Shown piece by piece: positions 1 to 9,725 of a stretch of 64,000 nt of DNA (its first letter is position 1; every line of letters begins with the position of its first letter). Source of the stretch: Bin55 sp965199895 (GTDB lineage Bacteria > Pseudomonadota > Gammaproteobacteria > Pseudomonadales > Azotimanducaceae); the NCBI GenBank assembly GCA_965199895.1, contig CBDATJ010000015.1:62001-126000 (forward strand), given 5' to 3'. The notes beneath the pieces were generated by a model, which worked only from the letters and a program-made list of their open reading frames with translations, searched no databases and had not been told where the DNA came from. The translations under genes were made by a program, and so were the position numbers.

Positions 1-1261
1 TCAGAAATGGAATGGTACCACCAGTTCCCATCTTCTTGTAGGGTCTTCCAAAAAACTGATGTGAAGAATCATTCAGGGTTACATCAAGCCAATCTTCGAC
101 AGAATCAGAGCTCCATCCAGAAGAGGATGTTTCAAAATCCAACTCAATCTGTGCCCCACGGGGTGTGTCTCGCTCAAAAGCTTGTTTGATATGTTCTCTC
201 ATTTCATCACCATTAGCGTTGGGTGGAAGTCGGAATACTAAAGTTGCTTCCGTGTACGGCCTGAGGGTGTTTCCAGCATCTTTAGGTTTTGGTGCACCTC
301 CCAGACCGACAGTTTCGACACTCGGTTTCCAGGTATTTGCTGTCACTAGTCGTTCGAGATTGATGTCCTCAAAGCCTTCTCGGGTTGCCCAGGGATAACG
401 ATCAATGATGGTGTTACCTAAGGTTTCTGCGACTTCTGATGATTGTTGGTGTACCCAATCAGGAATCTCACTTGTCAATTCATCGACTAGCTCACCCGTC
501 TTTGCATCTTCCACTCTCTCTAGTAATTGTCGCAACACTCGAAAACTTGACGGAACGATTCCACCAGCTGCACCCGAGTGCACACCTTCTGTCAGCACAT
601 TGACTTTGAGCGTCCCGCAGAGCATTCCACGAACCGAAGTCGAAAGCCACAGTTGGTCATAGTTCCCACACTCTGCATCAAGACAAATCACAAGGTCGGG
701 ATCGCCGATTTCCTCTTGAAGATAGTCAATGTAGTAGGGTAGATCTGGGCTTCCGCTTTCTTCGCAACCTTCGATCAAGATGACACACTTTGGGTGCATA
801 TGTCCTTGGCTTTGGAGTGCTTCGATGGCTGAAAGGCACGAGAATATCGCATACCCATCGTCTCCAGCACCACGGCCATAGAGCCGCCCGATTTCTTGAA
901 CGGGAGTCCACGGACCTTTACCTTCGTGCCATCCTTCGAACTCTGGCTGTTTGTCGAAGTGACCATAAAGCAGAACATTTCCAGCATCAGTACAGCCGAA
1001 TGAGTCGACTTCAATGAGAATGAGCGGAGTCTTTCCTGGAGCTTCAATTGTGCGTGATTTGAGATTCTTGATTTTGAAAGGGTGAATGTAGTCAGTGAGC
1101 AGATGTACTGCCCGATCCATGTGTCCGTTCGCTTTCCAATTTTCGTCGAAAATGGGGGATTTGTTGGGGATTGCAGTGTATTCGTGCAAGGCGGGAACGA
1201 TGAGGTTCTGCCAGCGATCTGTGATGAGACTTTGTAAGCGTGTGGGTGAAAGTGAGCTAAT
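1..1261 (-). CDS. M20 family zinc metallopeptidase, C-terminus cut by window edge, probable ATT start
   Basis: Reading the minus strand gives an open frame of about 420 codons that runs off the left edge. It resembles M20 dipeptidases: GHFDKQP (first metal His and nearby Asp), GRGAGDDGY (bridging Asp), EGCEESGS (catalytic Glu pair) and ICLDAE (metal Asp), then the HSGAAGG stretch of the dimerisation region. The family hydrolyses dipeptides or other small amides, usually in the cytoplasm with two zinc ions. No ATG, GTG or TTG precedes the conserved N-terminus: an in-frame TAG lies at 1265-1267 and the first in-frame ATG is in GHMDRA, inside the domain. An ATT at 1259-1261 lies 8 nt after GGAG and gives the expected leader before IPNKSP. 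A frameshift or base error at the 5' end is the alternative. It lies just downstream of cysS in the same direction. Confidence 0.85.
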   Translation of the reverse strand, partial: MSSLSPTRLQSLITDRWQNLIVPALHEYTAIPNKSPIFDENWKANGHMDRAVHLLTDYIHPFKIKNLKSRTIEAPGKTPLILIEVDSFGCTDAGNVLLYGHFDKQPEFEGWHEGKGPWTPVQEIGRLYGRGAGDDGYAIFSCLSAIEALQSQGHMHPKCVILIEGCEESGSPDLPYYIDYLQEEIGDPDLVICLDAECGNYDQLWLSTSVRGMLCGTLKVNVLTEGVHSGAAGGIVPSSFRVLRQLLERVEDAKTGELVDELTSEIPDWVHQQSSEVAETLGNTIIDRYPWATREGFEDINLERLVTANTWKPSVETVGLGGAPKPKDAGNTLRPYTEATLVFRLPPNANGDEMREHIKQAFERDTPRGAQIELDFETSSSGWSSDSVEDWLDVTLNDSSHQFFGRPYKKMGTGGTIPFL

Positions 1262-1273
1262 TTGCTAATCTCC
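1259..1273 (-). promoter_or_regulatory. Shine-Dalgarno and putative ATT start of the M20 peptidase
   Basis: On the minus strand GGAG (1270-1273) is followed by 8 nt and then ATT (1259-1261). The frame is closed by TAG two codons earlier. The spacing is ideal for initiation. ATT starts are rare but known (E. coli infC and pcnB). Confidence 0.5.
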
Positions 1274-1311
1274 AAAGAACATAGACAGTGAGTCTAGTTT
1301 ATTCATGAAAT

Positions 1312-2718
1312 TCAAGTGCGCGACCATCGAGTACCACTTCTCGTATCTTCTAACTCGACTCCACTTTCAGATAGTAGTGTTCGGATATCGTCAGCGCGAG
1401 CAAAATCTTTGTTCTTTCGGGCTGCATTGCGTTCTTCAATCAAACGCTCGATTTCTTCTGCATCTAAACAACCATCAGCACCTTGAAAATATTCGGATAC
1501 TGGAGTGTTGAGAAGACCGACTAGCCAACCACCAGCGAGTAATTGGTTTCTAAGTTGAGCGAGAGTTTTTTGATCTTTTGTTGTGTGAATGTTTCGTGCA
1601 ATTTCATGCAACGCTGCTAATGCTTTGGGAGTATGGAGATCATCCACAAGAGTAGTGAGCACATTCTCTGGAAACTCTTCCACCGATTTGCCTTGAAAAT
1701 AACTAGCGGTATAGTCACTGGGTGATAGGTGTTCTTCGGTATGTCGTAATGCACGATAAAGTGTGTCTAGGCTATTAGCTGCCTGTTGGAGTAGTTGATC
1801 ATCCCAAAGCAAGCTCTGACGGTAGTGTCCGGTCAACAACGCATAACGAACGACTTCACCAGGGATTTGCTCTATTAATCCACATACGGTGAGGATATTG
1901 CCCTTACTCTTGGACATTTTCCGACCACCCATGTTGAGCATGCCGTTGTGCATCCAATAGTTGACAAAATTTGCACCGTCCTCAACACAAGACCCTTGAG
2001 CCATCTCGTTTTCGTTGTGAGGGAAAATTAAGTCATTTCCAGCTCCGTGTATATCTATGGTTGGACCTAAATGGTGACGGATCATGGCCGAACATTCAAT
2101 GTGCCAACCAGGTCGTCCCCGACCCCATGGAGAATCCCAGCCGGGTTGATTATCGGTTGATGGTTTCCACAGCACAAAATCCTTTGGGTCGCGTTTATAA
2201 GGTGCTACTTCAACGCGTGCGCCATCGTACATTTCTTTGAGGGTGCGACGAGAGAGTGTCCCATAATCCTCGAAAGTAGACACTTGAAACAACACATGAC
2301 CTTCAGCTTCGTACGCAAAGCCTCGTTCAATCAGCAAATCGATATCCCGGCGAATCTGTTCAATCGTCTGAGTAGGTTTAGGTTCTAAGTCCGGCGGTAG
2401 GACATAGATGGAATCCATATCTTCCCGGTAAGCATCGGTGAATCGCTGAGCAAGTTCAAAGTAAGGCTCATTGTTTGTATCAGCAGCTGCGATGATTTTG
2501 TCATCAATGTCAGTGACGTTGCGAACGAAAGTGACTTTCGGATAAAGTACTCTCAAGACACGAATCAGTACATCGAACACAACTGCAGAAAATCCATTAC
2601 CGATGTGTACTCGGTCATAAACCGTAGGTCCACACACATAGACTTTGATGTGTGCAGGATCCATGGGCGCAAATAATCGTTTGCGTTTCTGTTTGGTGTC
2701 GTGGATATAGAAGTCCAT
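1312..2718 (-). CDS. cysS: Cysteinyl-tRNA synthetase
   Basis: Class I aminoacyl-tRNA synthetase of 468 residues that charges tRNA-Cys in the cytoplasm. The HIGH motif appears as HIGN at residues 38-41, preceded by zinc-ligand Cys29 in VCGPTVYD. WHIECSAM carries further zinc-site residues, and KMSKSKGN lies near residues 267-274. The length is typical. The HIGN version and the NVTDIDDKI context remind me of alphaproteobacterial enzymes, where E. coli has HIGH; this is recollection, not an alignment. ATG start. It lies between the M17 aminopeptidase and the M20 peptidase, all transcribed leftward, with a hairpin in the gap upstream. Confidence 0.96.
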   Translation of the reverse strand: MDFYIHDTKQKRKRLFAPMDPAHIKVYVCGPTVYDRVHIGNGFSAVVFDVLIRVLRVLYPKVTFVRNVTDIDDKIIAAADTNNEPYFELAQRFTDAYREDMDSIYVLPPDLEPKPTQTIEQIRRDIDLLIERGFAYEAEGHVLFQVSTFEDYGTLSRRTLKEMYDGARVEVAPYKRDPKDFVLWKPSTDNQPGWDSPWGRGRPGWHIECSAMIRHHLGPTIDIHGAGNDLIFPHNENEMAQGSCVEDGANFVNYWMHNGMLNMGGRKMSKSKGNILTVCGLIEQIPGEVVRYALLTGHYRQSLLWDDQLLQQAANSLDTLYRALRHTEEHLSPSDYTASYFQGKSVEEFPENVLTTLVDDLHTPKALAALHEIARNIHTTKDQKTLAQLRNQLLAGGWLVGLLNTPVSEYFQGADGCLDAEEIERLIEERNAARKNKDFARADDIRTLLSESGVELEDTRSGTRWSRT

Positions 2719-2757
2719 GATCCCTTACTAGCGACCTAGGATGATCTCACACAATGG

Positions 2758-2785
2758 GTGGTGTCGAAACATTATTCGACACCAC
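2758..2785 (-). terminator. Perfect 11-bp hairpin between aminopeptidase and cysS
   Basis: GTGGTGTCGAA (2758-2768) pairs perfectly with TTCGACACCAC (2775-2785) around a 6-nt loop, 10 nt beyond the aminopeptidase stop. No T-run follows on either strand, so it is not a classical intrinsic terminator. It may be an attenuating or mRNA-stabilising stem before cysS. Confidence 0.4.
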
Positions 2786-2795
2786 GACAGGTGAA

Positions 2796-4163
2796 CTAAG
2801 TTCCGTATCTCTCGTGGAGATATCCAAACGGAACTCTCAACAGCGAACCTTCTCCACCTTGGGGATGAGCGGGTTTAGCTGATGTATTGCTAGCCATCAC
2901 ATCAAAGTGAGCCCAGGGTGTATCCTCGACGAAATGCTCTAGGAACAAGGCTGCAGTGATGGCACCTCCCATGGAAATATTCCCGATATTGGAAAGATCA
3001 GCTACCTTCGATTTCAGAGCTTTTCGGTAACCGTCGTGCAGAGGCAATCTCCAGATGGGTTCACCAGTGGATTTACTGTGTTTAATCATGCCATTGGCCA
3101 TCTCGTCATTATTACAGAACATCGCTCCTACGTCGGGTCCGAGGGCGACTCGTGCAGCACCGGTCAGGGTTGCGAAGTCAATCATCAACTCAGGTTTATC
3201 GTCAGCTGCTAACTTAAGTGCATCACAAAGAATCAGGCGACCTTCAGCATCGGTATTTCCAATTTCAACCGTCGTACCCTTATAGGTCTTGATGACATCT
3301 CCGGGACGATAAGCATTTCCAGCGATAGCGTTTTCTACAGCAGGAATAAGAAGTCGAAGACGAACTTTGAGTTTTCGAGCCATGATCAGCCTAGCTAATC
3401 CTAGGGCCATAGCAGAACCACCCATGTCTTTCTTCATATCACGCATGCCCGCCGCAGACTTGATATCGAGTCCTCCCGAATCGAAACAAACCCCTTTGCC
3501 CAGAATGGTAATTTTTGGATCACTTTCACTACCCCAAGTCATATCCATGAGCCGCGGAGCGGAAACACTAGCTCGGCCTACTGCATGAATAGTCCGAAAT
3601 CCCCGTTCCAGCAAATCATCACCTCTTGTGACTTCAAGGTTTGCTCCATACTCAGTACTCACGTTGGTAACAGCTTCTTCCATTTGATCAGGTAGTAAAT
3701 CACCAGCACCAGTGTTAATCAAGTCTCTTGCTAGATTGATTGAATCGAGTTCATCGGCGATGTGATTGTAGGTAGGATCAACATACAACTTTGCTCTTTT
3801 TTCTGATAGGGGAGTCTTCATGTATTTGTCGAATGTATACGCACCCATTCCCCATCCTAGTGTTAACTCATAGATGTGATTTTCAGGTGCATTCCGGAGA
3901 TAGAAACTACCGGATTCCAGCCTTTGGGACATGTACCCCAACGTGTCGATACTGATTTCTGAACCGCTACCTACGAACACCCCAGCAGGATTACCATCTG
4001 TGTCAGGAGCGTAGAAGAATTGGTTAGTTTTGCCTTCAAATTTAGCAAGTCTCGCCCACTGACGTGTGGCCTCATCACAGCTCTCTAGAAACTCTACGTT
4101 TTTCTCTTTGGAGACTAGGTCGATGGGGAGCGCGTCATCGCTCGGTTTATCAAAAATCAGCAT
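2796..4163 (-). CDS. Leucyl aminopeptidase family (M17) protein
   Basis: Cytosolic two-metal aminopeptidase of 455 residues that removes N-terminal amino acids from peptides. The family signature NTDAEGRL lies near residues 300-307. The metal-binding core GKGVCFDSGGLDIK followed by MKKDMGGSA supplies the Lys and Asp ligands, and DFATLTGAARVALG follows. The N-terminal third is the less conserved regulatory domain. It looks more like the alphaproteobacterial M17 branch than E. coli PepA, and it is not in the pepA-holC-valS arrangement common in gammaproteobacteria (see holC). ATG start; lipA lies upstream. Confidence 0.93.
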   Translation of the reverse strand: MLIFDKPSDDALPIDLVSKEKNVEFLESCDEATRQWARLAKFEGKTNQFFYAPDTDGNPAGVFVGSGSEISIDTLGYMSQRLESGSFYLRNAPENHIYELTLGWGMGAYTFDKYMKTPLSEKRAKLYVDPTYNHIADELDSINLARDLINTGAGDLLPDQMEEAVTNVSTEYGANLEVTRGDDLLERGFRTIHAVGRASVSAPRLMDMTWGSESDPKITILGKGVCFDSGGLDIKSAAGMRDMKKDMGGSAMALGLARLIMARKLKVRLRLLIPAVENAIAGNAYRPGDVIKTYKGTTVEIGNTDAEGRLILCDALKLAADDKPELMIDFATLTGAARVALGPDVGAMFCNNDEMANGMIKHSKSTGEPIWRLPLHDGYRKALKSKVADLSNIGNISMGGAITAALFLEHFVEDTPWAHFDVMASNTSAKPAHPQGGEGSLLRVPFGYLHERYGT

Positions 4164-4287
4164 AAATGTCCTTGAATGTCATGAATTGGAAGTGGGGGAG
4201 TCGATTTGAAACGAATTATGTTAATTACCTAGTTGCTGGAGAGCGTAGCTCTTCAACAGGAGTGGATCAGGAGTTCAGCAGCAGGAA

Positions 4288-5274
4288 TTAGTGCGCGGCA
4301 ACGTGGTCGATCAATCGATCAGCGCGGTAACTTGAGCGAACGAGTGGTCCGGAAGCAACGTCTTTGAACCCCAATTCCAATCCCTGCAGTCGATAGCGTT
4401 CAAATTCGTCGGGATGGACCCATCGTGCGACAGGTAAGTGATTTTGAGTTGGTCGAAGATACTGTCCTAGAGTGAGGAAGTCTACCTGGTGTTCTAGCAG
4501 GTCTTCCATAGCTTCCGTGAATTCGTCATCGGTCTCACCTAAACCCAACATTAAACTTGATTTAGTGAACAGTTTTTTATTTGATTTTGCATGAGCTAGA
4601 ACTTTCAAAGTTTGTTCATAACCTGCTCGTGGATCTCGTACGAGAGATGTTAGAGAGCGAACGGTTTCTAGGTTTTGGGCAAACACACTCAGTGGTGCTG
4701 AGGTGACCGTATCCACCGCATTGAAATCCCCTGAAAAGTCTGGAGTGAGGGCTTCAATGGTGGTGGTAGGATTCGCTTCATGAATAGCATGGATACATGC
4801 GGCATAGTGTGAGGCCCCCCCATCTTCTAGATCATCTCGATCTACTGATGTGAGGACCACGTAACTGAGATTCATCAGTTGAACTGCGCGAGCACTGTTT
4901 GCAGGTTCGTTTTTGTCCATCCATCCTTGAGGATTACCGGTATCAACTGCGCAAAACCTGCACGCACGAGTGCAAACAGATCCCAGCAACATGAGTGTTG
5001 CGGTCCCATTACTCCAGCATTCTCCCATATTCGGGCAGTGAGATTCCTCGCAAACAGTTGCAAGGTTGTGATCGTGGACTGCGGCCCTTACGTGTTGATA
5101 CTTTTGACCCTGTGGAAGTCGGACCCGAATCCAGGGTGGTTTCCGCTCATTTGGTACGGTTTCTACATTCGGTATCAAACGAGTAGATCGCTTTGCAAGA
5201 CCATCTCGAATAGCAGTGAATCCCTGATAAGTTTGGTATTTCTTCCCGCTTTGAGGTCGATTTTTCATACTCAT
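4288..5274 (-). CDS. lipA: Lipoyl synthase
   Basis: Radical-SAM enzyme of 328 residues that inserts two sulfurs into octanoyl groups carried by lipoyl domains. The auxiliary cluster cysteines are Cys75, Cys80 and Cys86 (CEESHCPNMGEC); the radical-SAM cluster is CxxxCxxC at Cys101, Cys105 and Cys108. The C-terminal VRSSY supplies the Ser that ligates the auxiliary cluster. It starts 8 nt after the asnS stop, so the two are probably cotranscribed. The octanoyltransferase gene lipB, often a neighbour, is not here. Confidence 0.97.
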   Translation of the reverse strand: MSMKNRPQSGKKYQTYQGFTAIRDGLAKRSTRLIPNVETVPNERKPPWIRVRLPQGQKYQHVRAAVHDHNLATVCEESHCPNMGECWSNGTATLMLLGSVCTRACRFCAVDTGNPQGWMDKNEPANSARAVQLMNLSYVVLTSVDRDDLEDGGASHYAACIHAIHEANPTTTIEALTPDFSGDFNAVDTVTSAPLSVFAQNLETVRSLTSLVRDPRAGYEQTLKVLAHAKSNKKLFTKSSLMLGLGETDDEFTEAMEDLLEHQVDFLTLGQYLRPTQNHLPVARWVHPDEFERYRLQGLELGFKDVASGPLVRSSYRADRLIDHVAAH

Positions 5275-5282
5275 TTCGACAC

Positions 5283-6686
5283 TTAAAACGAAGCGTTTCG
5301 TGGAACTCTCGGGAAGGGAATCACATCGCGAATATTCTCCATTCCCGTTATGTACAGCAACAGTCTTTCAAAGCCTAAACCGAACCCTGCGTGGGGAACC
5401 GAACCATACTTCCGCAAATCTCGGTACCACCACAACTCTTCCTTCATCGCTTCATCCAGTCGGGAATCAAGGACTTCCAGACGTTCCTCACGTTGACTCC
5501 CACCAATGATTTCACCAATTCCAGGAGCGAGTACATCCATCGCAGCCACGGTTTTACCATCGTCGTTTAGTCGCATATAGAACGCTTTGATGCTCGCGGG
5601 ATAGTTGGTCACAGTAATGACGGATGAGTTCAGCTTCTCAGTAAGGTATTTCTCATGTTCAGACTGTAGATCCTTACCCCATTCGACTGGAAATTCAAAC
5701 GACACCTTAGCTTGTTGGAGTTCTTTAATGGCATCAGCGTAGTCCATTCTGAGGAATGGTTTCTCAATCAAGTTTTGAAATCTGTTTCCGACATCTTGAT
5801 TGATCCGCTGTTCAAAGAATGCCAGATCCTCCTCAGACTCTTCACGAACTTTTGAGAAGACAGATTTGAGAAAGTCTTCAGCAAGATCAGCATTGTCATT
5901 CAAATCTGCAAACGCAATTTCTGGCTCGACCATCCAAAACTCAGCCAGGTGCCGAGAGGTATTGGAGTTCTCTGCTCTGAATGTGGGTCCAAAGGTATAG
6001 ACCTTCGACAGTCCCATACAAAATGTTTCAACATTGAGCTGTCCGGAAACGGACAGAAAGGTCTCTTTACCAAAAAAGTCGTCGCGATAGCTTTGGGAGG
6101 AGCGGTCATTGACTAAGTCTAGATTCGTGACTCGAAACAAATCGCCTGCTCCTTCGCAATCACTTGCGGTAATAATGGGAGTGTTGACCCAAACAAACCC
6201 ATGGTCATTGAAGTAACCATGAATGGCTGCAGCTAAGGATTGTCTGACTCTTGCAATGGCACCGAGGGTGTTGGTGCGCACACGAAGATGAGCGACTGAT
6301 CTCAAAAACTCAAAACTGTGTCGTTTCTTAGCAATGGGATAGGTTTCCGGGTCTCGAACTTCACCGATGACTTGGATTTCGCTAGCTTGAATTTCTTGAT
6401 CTTGTCCTTTTCCTAGTGACTCAACGAGTTCTCCTTGAACACAGATAGCAGTTCCAGTAGTGATAGCAGTGATTTCTGAGTAATTTTCGAGTGTTTGCTG
6501 AGCAATAACCTGAATGGAATCAAGACACGAACCATCGTTCATACTGATGAACGTAAAACCACCCTTAGATACTCGTGTGGTACGTACCCAACCCTGGACC
6601 TGAATCTGTTCACCAATTTGAACTGCTGGGGAAAGAGCTACCTTGATGGAGTAGGTTGAGTCACTAGAGCCATGAGTTTGGTTCAT
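5283..6686 (-). CDS. asnS: Asparaginyl-tRNA synthetase
   Basis: Class IIb synthetase that charges tRNA-Asn. An N-terminal OB-fold anticodon-binding domain (IQVQGWVRTTR, FISMNDGSCLDSIQV) is followed by the class II catalytic core with TFRAENSNTSRHLAEFWMVE (motif 2) and GFGLGFERLL (motif 3) near the C-terminus. The frame is open back to a TTG at 6725, which would give 480 residues; I chose the ATG at 6684-6686 (467 residues) because neither start has a clear Shine-Dalgarno sequence and the OB fold is complete from there. It precedes lipA closely. Confidence 0.95.
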   Translation of the reverse strand: MNQTHGSSDSTYSIKVALSPAVQIGEQIQVQGWVRTTRVSKGGFTFISMNDGSCLDSIQVIAQQTLENYSEITAITTGTAICVQGELVESLGKGQDQEIQASEIQVIGEVRDPETYPIAKKRHSFEFLRSVAHLRVRTNTLGAIARVRQSLAAAIHGYFNDHGFVWVNTPIITASDCEGAGDLFRVTNLDLVNDRSSQSYRDDFFGKETFLSVSGQLNVETFCMGLSKVYTFGPTFRAENSNTSRHLAEFWMVEPEIAFADLNDNADLAEDFLKSVFSKVREESEEDLAFFEQRINQDVGNRFQNLIEKPFLRMDYADAIKELQQAKVSFEFPVEWGKDLQSEHEKYLTEKLNSSVITVTNYPASIKAFYMRLNDDGKTVAAMDVLAPGIGEIIGGSQREERLEVLDSRLDEAMKEELWWYRDLRKYGSVPHAGFGLGFERLLLYITGMENIRDVIPFPRVPRNASF

Positions 6687-6758
6687 ACGCTTGAATGAGG
6701 TGTCGATAGGTTGATTTTGTCTCAAAGACTAAAATTTAAAATTGTGCATTAATTTGTG

Positions 6759-7322
6759 TTATGCCTTGACTACGATGGTATTGGCTACTCGATCATGCAG
6801 TGTTCGGTTTTCATCTGAGAAGATAAAGATCACGTTGAACAATTGGATCAACCAGTCCAAGGGAAGAAACATTAATCTAGGGATCACCCATACAAGATAT
6901 CGCAGCGAATAGATCTTGGCGAATGGAACCACTTCATGCGTATCCCGATCGATTGTTTTAATACCAAGAAGCTTCTTACCTACGGTTTGACCAGAAGTCG
7001 CTAACAGATACCCGTTCAAGATTACGAACGAGATTTGCTCACACACCATCACCAATAACGAGATAGGATTCAGTACACCTACCACCATTACCCAAAGATT
7101 TTCTCCAGATATTACATCGATAAACATATCCTCCCCGAAGTCTAACGGAAGTGCAATGGTCATGACAAGGACAATCAGAATGAAACAAATAATGGAGCGA
7201 ATAAAGAAGTCTGTAATTCTCGCACCCAATCGAACTCCTGGAGAAGCGAGCTCCATCTCATCAGATTCAAAGTGTTCAACATCAGCGGTTGGAGCTTGGT
7301 AGGGGTTGTATTCCATGGACAT
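6759..7322 (-). CDS. RDD family membrane protein (first of two)
   Basis: 187-residue integral membrane protein. After a short soluble N-terminus (NPYQAPTADVEH), the RDD signature GVRLGARITDFFIR enters the first membrane segment, followed by two or three more hydrophobic segments and the conserved DRDTHEVVPFAKIYSLRYLVW region. RDD proteins are poorly defined membrane proteins, some linked to transport. It lies between the DUF58 gene of the MoxR cluster (110-nt gap) and asnS. A second, unrelated-length RDD gene lies at the other end of the MoxR cluster. Confidence 0.85.
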   Translation of the reverse strand: MSMEYNPYQAPTADVEHFESDEMELASPGVRLGARITDFFIRSIICFILIVLVMTIALPLDFGEDMFIDVISGENLWVMVVGVLNPISLLVMVCEQISFVILNGYLLATSGQTVGKKLLGIKTIDRDTHEVVPFAKIYSLRYLVWVIPRLMFLPLDWLIQLFNVIFIFSDENRTLHDRVANTIVVKA

Positions 7323-7432
7323 AGATACTGAACTTAAACTAAGGTGAGGGAAACCTTTTCATTGAGATTTTGTGTTTAAGGCTGGACGATTCAGAGACTA
7401 GGATTTTAGGGACAAGCCCCAAGCGTTATCCT

Positions 7433-8722
7433 TCAAACCTGTCCCGCGCGTTTCAGTTCCCAGTAAGCGTTAACCATAGCTACCGGGAGATCCATGGGCT
7501 TGGTTTCCACAACCATCCTACAACAGTTTTTACAGCTTGTTGCGACTCGAGCTCGGTCGTCAATGTACTTGGCGGTTCCCAATACTCGGACAGCTTCTTC
7601 TACATTGGTGACTAGAGAGTCGTAAATGAAGTCAATCACACTTTCGTGCAAATTTCCGAGTAATACCATGTGTCTTGTTGAAAGAATCTTCAAGGCAGCA
7701 GGTAGATCTTGATCCCGATCTCGAAAACTGGTCAAAAGAATGACTAGAGAACGCTTTCGTTGGCGAACGAGTGCTTCCTCTGCGACCGCAATATAGTCTG
7801 AAGCGTAGGTGCCGGTCTGAAGATCGTAGGTTTGTTGAAGTAATCGATTCACCGATGACAGACCAATCATTTCGGGAATCCAACGGTTAGTTTGACCGAA
7901 GAACTGAACAGAGACACGATCACCATGTCGGAGTGCGATGTAGGAAAGCAAAAGCATGGCATTGAGTGCTTGATCAAAAAGTGTGGTGTCCTCATCGTCA
8001 CTGTGCATCCGCTTTCCCGTGTCCACAAGAAAAAACAAGTTTTGAGCTCTTTCGTCTTGGAACTCACGTGAAATTAACGTCCTTCGTTTGGAAGTAGCTT
8101 TCCAGTCAATGTGATTGAGTTGATCTCCCTGTCGGTACTCCCTTAACTGGTGAAAGTCTAAACCTGTTCCTCTTCTTTGTTGTTTACGCATGCCCAGCAT
8201 CATCGTTTGATGAGCCAGAAGCATCTTGAGATAGTGTGTGATTTGAGAAAAATCAGGATAAACTCGCACGGACGATTGGCACGGAATATGGAAAACCCTA
8301 GCCCAAAATCCCAATAGGGAAGTACAACTAATGTCGACAAATTTGAATTCAAATTCCCCTCGCTGAGGTGGTTCAATTCGATAATGGAACTTGAGATTTT
8401 TTTCAGGTGGGAGAACCACTGATGTCCGGGAATTGATGGGGTTTAATTCAAGAGGGCATCGGTCTTGGATGATCATTCTGAATGTTCTGGAACTCTCGTG
8501 TCGGACCATAACAGAGATAGGACTGCTCCGCAAGATTGCAAGACTCGTAGAGATCTCACGCTGACAGGTAATGCCTTTAACCAATAGCAGGCCAAGGGTG
8601 TCTATCAGTACGATAACTCCCAGCACGATACTCAAAATCAAGCAAGTGGTACGAGCTTCTTTGAAGATCGTTAATAATGTGATTCCCAGGATACACAACG
8701 GTATCCACTTAGTGGGCTTCAT
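7433..8722 (-). CDS. DUF58 domain protein, partner of MoxR ATPase
   Basis: 429-residue protein with two N-terminal membrane segments (about residues 6-50), then a cytoplasmic region containing the DUF58 signature GTGLDFHQLREYRQGD followed by IDWKATSKRRTL, and a von Willebrand A-like fold beginning FFLVDTGKRM. In this family the DxG..M stretch stands where the MIDAS metal site lies in classical vWA domains. DUF58 proteins sit next to MoxR AAA ATPases and are thought to help assemble or insert metal ions in client proteins. The ATG overlaps the moxR stop in ATGA, so the two are translationally coupled. Confidence 0.88.
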   Translation of the reverse strand: MKPTKWIPLCILGITLLTIFKEARTTCLILSIVLGVIVLIDTLGLLLVKGITCQREISTSLAILRSSPISVMVRHESSRTFRMIIQDRCPLELNPINSRTSVVLPPEKNLKFHYRIEPPQRGEFEFKFVDISCTSLLGFWARVFHIPCQSSVRVYPDFSQITHYLKMLLAHQTMMLGMRKQQRRGTGLDFHQLREYRQGDQLNHIDWKATSKRRTLISREFQDERAQNLFFLVDTGKRMHSDDEDTTLFDQALNAMLLLSYIALRHGDRVSVQFFGQTNRWIPEMIGLSSVNRLLQQTYDLQTGTYASDYIAVAEEALVRQRKRSLVILLTSFRDRDQDLPAALKILSTRHMVLLGNLHESVIDFIYDSLVTNVEEAVRVLGTAKYIDDRARVATSCKNCCRMVVETKPMDLPVAMVNAYWELKRAGQV

Positions 8723-9723
8723 GTGCGCGGAGCAGGAACCTCTTCGACCACGTGAGCGATGACTTGGTCGTTAGTTATGCCTTCAATTTGAAGCTCCGGG
8801 CTCAGTGAGATTCGATGTCTTAATGCAGGTAGAGCATTAGAGGCGACATCGTCCGGAATCACGAACGCTCTTTGGTTCATGAGTGCAGATGCACGAGCTG
8901 TACGAACGAGTGATATTCCCGCTCGTGGGCTTGCGCCTTGGGTTACCCCGTTGAAATCGCGAGTTTTTCGCACAATCTCTAGTGCATATTTGAGGACTGC
9001 TTCGTCGATAGAGATGGATGATGCGATGGTTTGAGCTAATGCAACATCATCAGCATTGGCCACAGGTTCAATCGCAGAAACATCCAACTGATCAGCAGTT
9101 TTTCCTGTTGTGACTTGATTCAGAATGATGAGCTCATCTTCGAGACTAGGGTAGTCGATATAAGCGTTGATCATGAATCGGTCTAATTGAGCTTCCGGTA
9201 GTGGGTAGGTACCCTCAAACTCGATAGGGTTTTGAGTTGCTAGAACCATATATGGGTTGTCCACGGCGAAACTTTCACCTTCAATAGTCACCCGTCGTTC
9301 TTGCATCAACTCTAACAGTGCTGACTGAGTTTTGGCAGGTGCACGGTTGATTTCGTCTGCGAGTAGGAAATTGGTGAACGCAGGACCCTTTCTTATGACA
9401 AAATCTTCTTCCTTCATGTTGTATTGAGCGTGTCCGGTAATGTCGCTTGGCATAAGGTCGGGAGTGAATTGGATCCGCGATGTAGCACATTGAATACTTT
9501 CAGATAATGCTCGCACCAGCAGAGTTTTTCCGAGACCGGGAACACCTTCTAACAATACATGACCGTTGGCTACCAGGCATTGCAGGACTTGATTGACGAC
9601 TATTTCTTGACCGACTACGACCTGAGAAATAGTTTCAGCTATTTGTGTGAGTTTCTCAGCACAGGTGACTATCTGATTAGGTATATCGGTGGGCTGGTTG
9701 TTTTCGGTAGGCTGAAATTCCAT
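8719..9723 (-). CDS. MoxR family AAA+ ATPase
   Basis: 334-residue MoxR-type ATPase. Walker A is GVPGLGKT at residues 60-67; Walker B is LLADEINRA; the sensor region has EGTYPLPEAQLDRFM. MoxR proteins act as chaperones with vWA partners; here the partner is the adjacent DUF58 protein. It sits in a leftward operon RDD - SpoIIM - DUF4129 - DUF4350 - MoxR - DUF58, a conserved arrangement in proteobacteria. The client is unknown. Confidence 0.94.
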   Translation of the reverse strand: MEFQPTENNQPTDIPNQIVTCAEKLTQIAETISQVVVGQEIVVNQVLQCLVANGHVLLEGVPGLGKTLLVRALSESIQCATSRIQFTPDLMPSDITGHAQYNMKEEDFVIRKGPAFTNFLLADEINRAPAKTQSALLELMQERRVTIEGESFAVDNPYMVLATQNPIEFEGTYPLPEAQLDRFMINAYIDYPSLEDELIILNQVTTGKTADQLDVSAIEPVANADDVALAQTIASSISIDEAVLKYALEIVRKTRDFNGVTQGASPRAGISLVRTARASALMNQRAFVIPDDVASNALPALRHRISLSPELQIEGITNDQVIAHVVEEVPAPRT

Positions 9724-9725
9724 AT

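Noticed and set aside
775..1275. 166-codon minus-strand frame at the left edge starting TTG-GAG
   Set aside because: It is a shadow of the M20 peptidase frame, which shows all catalytic motifs.
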